Below the pieces are notes generated by a model. It saw only the letters and a program-made list of their open reading frames with translations. It had not been told where the DNA came from and searched no databases. 64,000 nucleotides of DNA from Phellopilus nigrolimitatus (Eukaryota; Basidiomycota; Agaricomycetes; Hymenochaetales; Hymenochaetaceae): contig JAJOHG010000003.1 of the NCBI GenBank assembly GCA_021029095.1, forward strand, positions 930,001 through 994,000, read 5' to 3'. How positions within the stretch are numbered: position 1 is the stretch's first letter; each line of letters starts with the position of its first letter. A program made the position numbers and the translations under genes. Shown here one piece after another: positions 10,464 to 23,467 of the stretch.

Positions 10464-12806
10464 ATGGCCGAGACAGAGCCATCGACGCAGAATGCTGGTC
10501 TTTCCCTCGCTGGTATTTTAGATGTTGACCATGACGAAGATTCGTATCCCGTCGAGAATATGGCGGACGAGAAGGCGGAGGGATGGGACGAGGAGAACGG
10601 CGTTCATGCTAAAGAGGGTTACTGCATAGAGTGCGAAGGTCCGCTCCTACCATCATGTCCCGGCGCGTATACGTGTGAATATTCATGATATGTGCAGACC
10701 AGCCTGCTCAGGTGCTCTGTGAGAATTGTGTGGACAACTACTGTGAAGTGTGTTTTGCAGCGCAACATCGCAAGGGCTCTCGCAAGCAACACAAACAAAA
10801 ACCTCTGGTGCTTAGGCAGATTGCACAAAAGAAAGCGAACGCCAGTCGGGATGGAAAGAAGGACGATGGCGAAGGGGTGCGTGTCATTTGCGATTTATAC
10901 ATTAGACTTGTTGTTTATACGCCGCAGATGGACCAGGATGAGGACTCTGCATGGGAAGATGTAGAAGAGGAGCTCGCGCCTGCTCCGTCCGTACCCCAAA
11001 CGAGCGGCCAGCAGCCCAAGCCAGGCGCGGCCGTTGGGGAATGGTTTGTGGACCGCGCAAAGTTCATCCCGTTACGGCTCACGCTGTCGGAAAGAAAATT
11101 CCTTCGGCTGCTCGAGGCAGCGCTCCAAGTCTCTGAGTACACGGACAAGATCGACACAGTAGTCTATGGCTCGAAAATGAAGCGCATCGTCCACCAAATC
11201 CGCGAGCTTTGTGCCATTCTTTCTGGGCTAGTGCTAGCAGCGGACTACAAACAGGTACGCGTTTCTTCGTCATTTACTTTTATTTTTACTTTACTTCGTT
11301 TAAATGATATACTAAAGATCGTAATATTTTGTCTACCAAAAGGGCCAGGAGTTGTTCACAGATCGCGATTTCGAAGCCAACTCTGACTTTTATCAGCAAA
11401 TTTTCGAGTTGGGACGCCGACATAAAATAATGAATCCAGACAAGATGCGAACTACATATGGCAAGCTCATTTACATACTTCAGGCATGTCCAGCATTCGT
11501 TTCTTTAAATGCCCTTACCCTAATGTCTCCTTCCAATCAGGACAGTCAGATTCCGGAAGTCAGGAATATGTTAAGCTTCTCTTGCATCAAACCAATAGAG
11601 ACTGTCTACACAGTGCTCGAGGGCCATGATGTGGTGGACCTTCTGCGCGATGATCTCGTCTCCGTTGCCACAACCGAGATCTATTCTGAAGGACGTTCGC
11701 GTCGTGAGATTCAGAGAGACATTAAGAAAAAGGAGCAAGCTATTGAAACCCTGTCTTCTCGATATGCACGCAATGGTTTGACACAGGAAACTGTCCGCCA
11801 GTGTTTATACAGTATTGGGGACAACCACGCTTTTCTGCGCACCAACCGTGACCCTTGCGAAAAAATGATTGGATTTCTAAAGGAGAACTTCCACCCGACA
11901 CATGCCAAGGACAACAAGTCGTCACTCGCCATCCGCAGCGGAAAGGGCGGAGCTCGATTGAATCACGACCATTCTAGACAATACGCGTATGTTTTGCAAA
12001 GCTTGACTTTATGGAAGGAAATCTTGCACGGTCAGTTTCAGGGGTATGTTGTTCATATCATGAGATGCTCACAAGGCTATTGCAGACATGTTTCATCTCT
12101 GGTATCTGGCCGAACAGGACCTATTGTCTTCGGATGTATCGTACCGTCTTCGCGATACCGGTCAAGGTCTGAACCGCGTCCAGGCCGCACCAAAGACTTC
12201 GCGCATGATGCATGCGATATTACACCGTGCACAGACAAACATCGGCAGTTGGGTCGGGTCATCTGTTATCCACATGGGCGACCACAATGTCCCGAACGCC
12301 TTGATGTTCATCGGTAAGTCACTTAGTATGCACCCTCGATTTGACATGCGGCGTACCTGAATCCATCGTACAGATAAATACTCGCAAATCTACCGCATCC
12401 TTCTGCCGATATGCAACGTCCTGACCCAGATTCCTGGGCTTATGGATAAACCGGCGCTACGCTCATACATCGAGGACGAGTTCGGCTCAGAAGACAATCT
12501 ATACAAGGAAATACTCGGCGATTTCTTCCGCCATGCATTCGATGGTTCTGGGGCTGATAATGTGAGAAGATTGTACTCGGGGCTTATAATCTAACTCGGG
12601 CACTGACTGAATTTCTCGCCAGTTCTTCGACGCGGGTAGCTGTATTGACGGTCGCCTGACTTCGGCTTGGAACTGGGCAAACTTACTAGAAAAAAAGCGC
12701 TACTTCCCGGTCTTCCTTTTGAGTGGTGAGTCTAGCTGTATATGCATCACATCCGTGACGTTCTAACGTTTCAACAGGCTTTGTCGGCTTCGATGGTGAA
12801 TGGTAG
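10464..12806 (+). CDS. B-box zinc finger plus DUF2009 protein (UPF0652 family)
   Basis: Function unknown; the family is conserved in plants, fungi and other eukaryotes. Nine exons fit: 10464-10638, 10698-10876, 10928-11254, 11343-11483, 11541-12030, 12086-12313, 12374-12561, 12623-12725, 12778-12806. Residues ~55-95 form a B-box-like zinc site (CIEC, CENCVDNYCEVCFAAQH, RKGSRKQHK). The DUF2009 core follows: ADYKQGQELFTDRDFEANSD, DSQIPEVRNMLSFSCIKPIE, FHPTHAKDNKSSLAIRSGKG, GARLNHDHSRQYAYVLQSL, IGSWVGSSVIHMGDHNVPNA and AGSCIDGRLTSAWNWANLLE. It ends GFVGFDGEW. The acidic N-terminus is low-complexity. The 11484-11540 intron has a GC donor and no in-frame stop, so an unspliced read-through would add 19 residues. 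Family call secure, role unknown. Confidence 0.9.
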
Positions 12807-12954
12807 CAGAATATAATTGCGCGTTCAACTACATTTAGAGAGAATATGTTCGGTGCAAAAGGCCAATACACTTGTCGAGGATCAGAGGACTGTATGTCCA
12901 TGTACAAATCAGCAGCCATATTTACGAAAGTCAGACGTCTAGAGAATAGATTCG

Positions 12955-15865
<2,911 letters not shown>

Positions 15866-16069
15866 GGGACGACGAAATTACACCCGGTATCGAGCTATTG
15901 CGGTTGCGATTATTGTCCGCAGCCTGTGGGGCCTACTTTGCGCAATGATGGTAGTCCTCTAGTATGTTGCGTAGACAAGTTGTTGCGACCGATCGACCAT
16001 TATCGGCCATTGCCGATTACGCATACTTCGAACATTTGGTGGCGGGCTCCTCGTGCGCAACCACGAACT
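15866..16069. promoter_or_regulatory. Divergent promoter of SEC18 and the STIMATE-like gene
   Basis: Both core promoters must lie in these 204 bp between start codons. No TATA box is apparent and no known site is clear enough to name. Confidence 0.4.
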
Positions 16070-17379
16070 ATGACCGACCCCCTCGATACCGCCATCCCTC
16101 CATCGTTTTTCGATGAAGAGTTCCCCGTCGACGAGCGCAAATGTCGACTGCTTGGACCGACCGCACTTGTGAGCTTTTAATCTGTGGCACTCATGTCGCT
16201 GTACTCAAATTTCTTTGACGGATACGCAGGTCGTACAGGCTCTCATGGGCGTCTTTGTGATTCTCTCTCTCGTCTTCAAGCGAAATAGGGAAAAGCCAAA
16301 GAGGCCATGGAAAATATGGCACGCTAGATATTACATCTAGAGTTTGTCGCAAAGCTAATGCGCCCCTCAGGATGTTCGACGTTTCGAAGCAGATAGCTGG
16401 TCAAATGTTCGTCCATGGCGTAAACGTGTTAATTTCCGACTTAGGCGCGCACCATGCATCCGGGAATCCTTGCGCGCTCTATTTCTTGAATATTCTTATC
16501 GACACCACCTTAGGTTTGTCTCTCTTCCTAACTGACCCGATTACTTCTCTAATTCACTTCAGGTGTCGGCATAATCTATTTCATCCATCATCTTCTTACC
16601 CATCTCTTCTCAAATAAGCTTCACCTGAAGGGCTTTGAATCGGGACAGTACGGTGACCCACCATCCATGTTGTACTGGGCTAGACAAGCCGCTGTCTATG
16701 TGACTTCTCTTACAACCATGAAAGTCCTCGTGATTGGCCTATTTGCCGTTTGGCCGGGAATCTTTAAATTTGGCGACTGGCTTTTGAGCTGGACGGGTGG
16801 AGGGGATGCAATGCAAGTAATCTTGTGAGTATTTCGACGCTATTTCGTTTCCGTTTGCGTTTGCTGATCGCGTTTTGAAGTGTTATGGGATTATTCCCTA
16901 TCGTCATGAACGTACTGCAGTTCTGGCTTATCGATTCTATTGTGAAGTCCTCAGCAACCAACGATGTTGACTGCCTACCAAACTCGACACCCAGAGACTC
17001 TGCGGACCGCGAGCCATTATTTAGTGCGACTGGGTCTGACGATGGTGACGAAGAGGAGACATCGACGCGCGGATACGACACGGAAAATCCTATACCTCCC
17101 TCTCGTTCCCAACCTCAGTCAATCAGCTCTTTGAACCCATCTACAGATGAACAGAAGTACCTGTCTTCCAGAACGAGCTTAGAAGAAACCGAAGAGCAAG
17201 ATGAGCACGCGTACCCCCCACCCCAATCTTTCTCGTCTCCAAGCAGCAGCCTTTCATCACGTGGAAGAGCTACTCCTCTCTCTCTATACCTAAACACCGT
17301 CATCGAAAACGCTCTCCACCTCCTCCTCTTCAGCTCCGGCCACAGCCAAAACCTATTGACCCATCCGGTGTTCATGTGA
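16070..17379 (+). CDS. STIMATE/YPL162C-type multi-spanning membrane protein
   Basis: This belongs to the family of human STIMATE (TMEM110, an ER regulator of STIM1/store-operated calcium entry) and yeast vacuolar membrane protein YPL162C. Five exons fit: 16070-16168, 16230-16318, 16371-16513, 16563-16824, 16881-17379. The N-terminus CRLLGPTALVVQALMGVFVI starts the first membrane span. KRPWKIWMFDVSKQIAGQMF, HGVNVLISDL and PCALYFLNILIDTTLGVGII are the family core, followed by YVTSLTTMKVLVIGLF and further hydrophobic spans. The C-terminal ~160 residues are acidic and Ser-rich and probably cytosolic. Intron 2 (16319-16370) needs a GC donor to join IW to MFDVSKQ. An alternative in-frame tail to about 17513 (ending WDVSWD) exists, so the C-terminus is uncertain. 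STIM itself is absent from fungi, so the role here is unknown. Confidence 0.85.
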
Positions 17380-18558
17380 TTGCTGTGGCGGGAACGCCTC
17401 TCACTGGTCAAATAACCGCGAATCCTGCACAGAAGGCTCAAATCAACTCTCCTTCGATGAACGAAAAACTGTCGCCTAATAACCGTGGGGATTGGGACGT
17501 TTCTTGGGATTGATGCTTTTTTCTCTATCTTTGTGAGGACGAGTATGCTTTCCCACTAGACTAACTGCGTGCACTGTACACTACTCGACTGTAATATAGG
17601 ATAAGGTGCATTCTACTTAATATTTATGTATGCGCTTAGTACGAGGTCTATCTGAATTTATTCGAAGTGAACCAATAAACTATAATAGGAAGCTCTCCAG
17701 AATGAAGGGTAGCCGTCCCGCAATGGAAACCCAAGTACCATCGATGATTTTCATACGCTGGGGTCTGGGCTTTACAACAAGTCAACAAATTTTCGAAAAT
17801 CTAGATGCCTCGCTTCCTTTCAGTGCTCTCATTGCATCGAGGCCAAACTTACTTGACACACGCGAAGAGAATATCAAACCAAAAGCCCCATCTTACCCCG
17901 ATTCTTACTAGCTGACATCAGTCTCAACTTTAGAGGGGTCTTCGTCTTTTTGAGATTAGAAGTGCAAATTGCAATTAAGCTTCTAACCAAGGGAATGGCC
18001 TACCGTTTTAGCAGTAGTCATGACTTCCTTAAGAGAGAGAAAATGGCGGAAAATGACTCCTTCGATGATGAGTTCCTTACTAATACGTACCAGTAAGAAT
18101 TTTCACTTGATATTATTATAGCGGTGCCTATGAGTATCTTATCCTTTCGTGGCTTCGAATTGACCTGAAATTTTACGACCCATTTCTTGAGTGTCAGCAT
18201 AATATTTGAGATAACCGGGTTTGTGACGGGAATATGTACATGTATCGTGTGCGCGGGATTTGAAATGCCCGAACAAGAGATCGACAATGATCAGCGTCAC
18301 ATACTATTCAGAAGGTTAGTCGGTTATGGAGAACCCTAATATTCCCATTGCCGTAAGGTACAGATGCCGATAGCTTGAGAACAACAGGAACGAACGGACT
18401 TATGGCGTAGCCTCCCAGTCGAAAAAAAGCGAAATGCTGCATACGACTCTGGGAAGGTCAAGAACTTCGTTCGTAAGGAGGATGAACTCGTTTACAATTC
18501 AGAATCAATCTCCTCCGACATCGCTGAAACCCAAAGACATATACGCACAGGCACAAAA
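17380..18558. other. Intergenic region, no gene recognised
   Basis: Includes the 3' flank of the STIMATE gene. Short ORFs (such as 17630-17911 +) resemble no family and lack composition typical of the neighbours. No repeats or RNA genes seen. Confidence 0.5.
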
Positions 18559-19148
18559 TTAAGATGCCTGAGTCATATCCTCCTCTTCAATCGCTTTCAA
18601 TGCGACTTTAGCTGCCTCGTTTCGAGCATCTTGCTTGGTTGGACCCTTCCCTGTCTATTGGACAATACTCGAGAGCTGAGCGAAGATGTCCGACCCGGAG
18701 ATAGAGAAGGGCTTACTCCGTAGCTCGATCCGTTAACTAGTAGAGAGAAAACCCGTCAGCGTGCAAACTGACGCGATGCAGTATCGAACCTTACTTTTGC
18801 AATCGCAAGTCCATTCGGGCGAGTGCTGTGGTCCCGAGGACCTTTCCTCCCAGCACAAGGCTGTTAGGCACTTTTTACTCTGAAGGTCTTCATACGAGTC
18901 TCGTCAAAGGGAAGAATGCCCATAAATTGTAAGCACTGACAGTTGTTCAGCTCGACGGTGCCTTGGAAGTGATTTTCAATGATGGGAAGTAGAGAGGGGC
19001 TGGAAACGATCATACCTGTCTGCATTTTGTAGGTCGTCTGAAGGGGGAAGAAGTCGGCGGCTGGAGTGAGTCTTGGGATGAAGACGTTCTGCGCCTTTAT
19101 ATCTATTATCTCGCTCTCGATGATCTCTCGTGTTTCTGAGCAATACAA
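18559..19148 (-). CDS. Double-stranded RNA-binding-domain protein, gene model uncertain, possibly decayed
   Basis: The C-terminal exons spell the second half of a dsRBD: ERSSGPQHSPEWTCDCK, intron, VNGSSYG, intron, then TGKGPTKQDARNEAAKVALK and a stop at 18559. Spacing and the GPTKQDARNEAAK alpha-2 helix match the dsRBD fold, which binds A-form RNA. The last intron (GT...TAG, 62 nt) is well formed. Upstream, VELNNCQCLQFMG resembles the dsRBD alpha-1 helix. However, reaching the rest in frame requires either an unusually short intron (about 35 nt) or a frame break, and I find no convincing start codon or first exon. Candidate 5' sequence extends toward 19500 on the minus strand. It may be a small dsRNA-binding protein or a decaying copy; no RNase III or Dicer domain lies nearby. 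Confidence 0.55.
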
Positions 19149-20018
19149 AGAGTTACTGAACGCTTTTGACAGAACTTAGCCAATGGGAATACAGGAGAAT
19201 CGCGGTAGAACTCACCAACACTTGGAACCAGTCCAGCGCAAGCCATAGACGTCGTGTAGGCGGTCTCGTGTTTCTTGAATTGAAGCGGAGCACCCATGGA
19301 CACTTTCATATGGGCTACTACGGGAAGCCAAGTTCCCTCGTTTCGATCGTACCGGACGCACCTGGACGAGTATGAAAGCTGAACCCTTCCGCTAATGGTA
19401 GGGGGACGCCTTCCGCTAACGGGAGGGGGGCGAGAAATTATAGCGTGCTTCATTAAACGAGGCAAGCAGGACATCGCACAACATCGCCTTTGTGGTTCTA
19501 ACAAGCACCGGACGAATGTCGCGTATTTTGTCCTTCAAACACCTGGATTTTGGAGAACTGCAGAACACCTGACCGAGACGAGTGCTTGGTGGAGATTGCC
19601 AATTGCCATTCGAACGTACCTAAATCCCAATTCCCATTCTAGACTTCAACTCATCGTGATGGTATTCACGTTCTTCAGGTGCCTGCGAATGCGCAACTGA
19701 ACGCGTTGACCGCACGATGCTGTTCTTCAGGTTGTTCATTCACATCGATGGGAAAGGGGCACGAGACAGTTAGCAGAAATAGTTGATATTGAACCTACGA
19801 TCGGAGCCGGTGTAATCGGGTTCTAACCGACGGTTTTTAATTTGCTTGGTTTGCAGCGCATCATAGGTAGTCCCTTCCCCGAATCAAGGCAGAGTTCACC
19901 TCGGCATTCGATTGGTCACTTTAGATTACAGTCAGTCTCGAGTTTGGATCAAAACAAGTTTTATTCTGTCGTTAAACCGGGTCTGGTACGTGTGACAGTT
20001 GGGATGAGACAGCAGCAA

Positions 20019-20101
20019 GCTCTCGGGAATGATTAGGGAAGCCGATGGGAGAAGCAAGCTTGCGGAACGGTGGGCCATCCTTCTATGCATTGCAATGCGA
20101 A
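20019..20101 (+). repeat. Diverged direct repeat, copy A
   Basis: The best-matching core, gccgatgggagaagcaa (from 20041), recurs exactly at 20415. The flanks (ctcgg before; tgc, then ttctatgcatt ~40 bp after) also recur with similar spacing. The two copies are ~375 bp apart. Confidence 0.5.
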
Positions 20102-20395
20102 AAACATAATCTCCGACTTCCTCAAGAACTTTCTTATAAGCTGTCCTGCACCCCTAGGAAAAGAAATTATTCATTCAACTCTGAAAGTTTTAGAGAATCG
20201 TATGCACTTACTGGGGCTTTTATTTCTTTATTAAGTTCCTGAACTGAACGTAGCGACATCGTACGTTTTAAGGAGGTTGCCCTTGTGAGAAGAAAAGAAC
20301 ACCGATCAAGCAGATGGATATGCACACGTTTTAAGGACAAAGCAGAAATATACTCCGACTTCCCGGTCCAGACTGGAGCACAGACCGTCGAAAGA

Positions 20396-20485
20396 TGCTC
20401 GGCGAAGCTTAGGAGCCGATGGGAGAAGCAAACCTGCAGGAAGTTAGACCGTATTGTCTTTCTATGCATTGGTGCCGCAATGTGC
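20396..20485 (+). repeat. Diverged direct repeat, copy B
   Basis: Partner of the copy at 20019-20101; core at 20415-20431 and ttctatgcatt at about 20460. Same orientation. Origin unknown, perhaps a relic element. Confidence 0.5.
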
Positions 20486-21112
20486 CGCGGAAAAGAGGGG
20501 TTTCGTAACAGGCTGCAAAACGTCCCGAGAAAGTTGCTGTCATCCGACTCTCCTTGGCTTACGCGTGGAAATGTTTGGCCCCTCCAAAAGAATGGAGGAG
20601 TTTTTCCACCTTAAAGAAGCAGAAGTCACAGCTTGAGGTAACTGTATGCAGTTGAGAAAATGCCTTTGCCTTTCCCCTAGTCATCTCTGAGTTCCTGGAC
20701 TTGACGATAAAGTGATCTCGCATGTTCTTGGTGGGAGTCGTAAGAAGATTTAAAAAGCTTAACAGGCAGGACCATACGCTTGTCTTCCAATGTCCGAAGG
20801 ACCAGTAGGATAAACCGTTCATACTACAATCCTCGGATGAAGTCCCAAGAAAGCACACAAGGAGGTCGCCAATGGCGCTCCATCATGTTGAATCATTGAT
20901 CTACGCAGTGTTGGGTATTGGGTGGTGGTACCGATCTGGAACAAATGCATAGATGCATCCTCCCCTCCCCCTCCCCCCTTCAAAAATAGACTAGTCCATA
21001 CAATCGAGAAGCGATGTGTACAAGTGATACAACTCGAGAACCGATGTAAATATATTTTAGACAGAACAATGAAGTCGGAGTTGAACGTACTCTGATAGTC
21101 AGACATTTTAAA

Positions 21113-22696
21113 TTAAGCCGACTGCTCCTGAGCAATCCCAGAACCTACAGGGACTGTACCCATCGATTGTCGCGCAGCAGAAAGGACATTCTTGATCCCG
21201 GCGATGCCCTCTTTCCAAGAAAGCAAACGCTGCTCGAGAGTAACCCACTGCTCTGCGGCGAATCCCCGTGGAGAAGCACGAACAACAAGAAGGGATTGTG
21301 ATGTCTGCGAGAGCTTTCCGGAGAGCAGGCCAGCCCGAATGACTGATCCGGGGAAGAATGAGTTCCTATATGTTTCTGTGCCATAAAGTCTCATAGGCGC
21401 ACCATCAATGACCCATTTTTCGACCTCGGATTGTTCAATCTGTAAGGCTGAGGCAATTTCGGCATACGAGACGTTCTGGCCGATCTTCGAGAAGCCAAGC
21501 TCTGAAAGAATGAGAAGCCGGATCTTCTGCTCCAACTTTGACGCATCCAGCTCTGCAAATATGCCTTGGATGAGTGTCCGCGCAGTTTTCTTCAACCGGT
21601 CACATACTGTACTCATCCAAAGTAGATTGATTATTTTCTTGCCAACCCTTGAATTCTGTTAAACCTTGCTTGTTGAAAATTTGAAGAAGATCGAATAGTC
21701 CGTGCGAGCTTAAAGCCCGAACATTCTCCAGCTTGAGCAACGAATCGAAGTCGAAAATTGTGGGAAGTCGGAGAGCCGACGCGATGAGCTGCAGACTCGC
21801 ATAATCTGCCGAGGTGGAGGGCGATAATGACCGAACGTATGATACAAAGAAAGTATATGCGGTGTCGCTAGAAACGAAGATTTAGTAAGATATTCGAAAC
21901 AAAAAAGGAACGGAAGTACGCACGGCCGTCCTGCTGCCGAGAAAGATTCAGCCACAGCTTTCAAAAAATCGCTCTTTTCATCTGGCGATGCACTCCATTC
22001 AATTAACCACCTGTCGACGTCCGTAGGCGAAAGCTGCAGTGTTTCCAATTCGTCGTTCTCTACCGCCAGTTTAAGTAGAGCCTTGCATACGACCAAGCGT
22101 GCAGGTGACGTCCGTGGTATAGAATTGAAAAGATTTGCGAGCCTGCACATTATCATTAAATTACACAGAAAATTACAATCGCTTACCCCACTTACACTTT
22201 ATACTTCACAGACGATTGCTCAGCGGAAGTGTGTTTCAGGATGGGACCAAGTACATCCACGATACTTTTCAAGAACTCTGGGGAGTCCGGCGCATACGCG
22301 GTGCTCAAATGCGAGAATATGAGGTTGAAAAATCCCTCGATCTCTAACACAGAACTGATGAGCGTTGCGTCAAATGAAAGAGAAACGTGTCTAAGCGTAC
22401 CACGGTCTGACCCTTCGCCCAAGTTGTCCAACGCTGCTACTACCTGCAGGACTACCTGCTGCTTTCTCTCGGAGTCCTCTTCAAATGATTTTTGACCTTC
22501 CGCTGTCTTCAACACATCGGCGAAGGGTTGCTTGAAGGCCGTACGCTCGGATTCAGGTTTTGTACGAGCAATGTACTCTACGAGCTCTCGAATCTGAAAG
22601 CTTCTTAATGAGAAATGTGCGGAAGATGAAAAAACAACCCACTTGTTCCTCGAACGTCCCCTCTGCAAACACTGATACAGAATCTGTGTTCACCAT
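21113..22696 (-). CDS. eIF3m: Translation initiation factor eIF3 subunit M (PCI domain)
   Basis: eIF3m is a subunit of the eIF3 complex that recruits the 40S ribosome to mRNA. Five exons fit: 22696-22643, 22593-22196, 22142-21924, 21867-21608, 21552-21113, giving ~456 residues. The first half is helical; KYKVLANLFNSIPRTSPARL matches the family's conserved RVLxNLFN helix. The C-terminal PCI winged-helix region is clear: YKLDASKLEQKIRLLILSEL, GQNVSYAEIASALQIEQSEV and EKWVIDGAP. The start MVNTDSVSVFAEGTFEEQ is the only ATG in the short first exon. Length is near the family norm (~400-450). Alternatives such as CSN7 are shorter. Transcribed away from the S53 peptidase gene. Confidence 0.92.
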
Positions 22697-23467
22697 TTTT
22701 TTGAAGTCTTCAAATGAGTTACTCCGTACCCTGCCGGCAGAATTTCTGTGGCGACAATCGAGGTTTGCCTTAAATTAGATAATTGTTCTCACGCCTAATG
22801 ATCCCATGCCCCGCTGATCTGGCCCTTACCTACATGCATGTATTCATTGCGAGTCTGCAGGTCCTTGTTTGTTTGAAGCCAACCGGGAAGGGAACCTTCA
22901 GTATTCTATTACTGTGCGCATCACGAGTAATGGTCTTTCCCAATCGCGCAAATGGCGAATGTGAATGCGCCAACTACGGCACACCTTGAAACCTTTTCGA
23001 ACCCTCTAAACTTTCTTCCAGCCAACTGCATTTGAGAGAACCAGGCCGATGTTTGAATTCTGTCCTAAATATACACGTATGTACGTATGCGCTGCCCAAT
23101 TTTGAATTCGAACAGACTATAATCTAGCTGAGACTGTAATTTTATACCATGTTTCAAGCTTACATTTTATACGAGCAAATTCTCGAAGGGACCACAAAGA
23201 ACTCCGAAAACGTAGAATATTCGGACCTGCCGTTATTCTGGTCAAACGGCAAAACGGAGATAATTATAGTGATATCCAATATGAAAACAGCTGGTGTCAA
23301 TACGTTCGAATGAGCCGCGTGCAAACCGGTACGCACTCACACGACCGCTCTATTTTGGCAGTCTACTTCCCGCCCTGATAGCAATATATGAGACTCTGGC
23401 ATACATCGCAACCTAGTTCGTGGGTTGCACACCCCAGGATACATCTCTCGACGAAAGCCTGCCAGCG
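22697..23467. promoter_or_regulatory. Divergent upstream region of eIF3m and the S53 peptidase
   Basis: 771 bp without a gene. A TATATG element at 23385-23390 lies ~80 bp upstream of the peptidase ATG and may be its TATA box. Nothing else stands out. Confidence 0.4.

Larger units (their letters stand above)
19149..21112. other. Gene-poor interval
   Basis: Nearly 2 kb with no coding region I can support. It contains a diverged direct repeat near 20.0 and 20.4 kb, C-rich low-complexity sequence near 20965-20985, and two short similar elements near 21005 and 21035. It could be degraded transposon sequence, but no transposase or reverse-transcriptase motifs remain. Confidence 0.5.
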
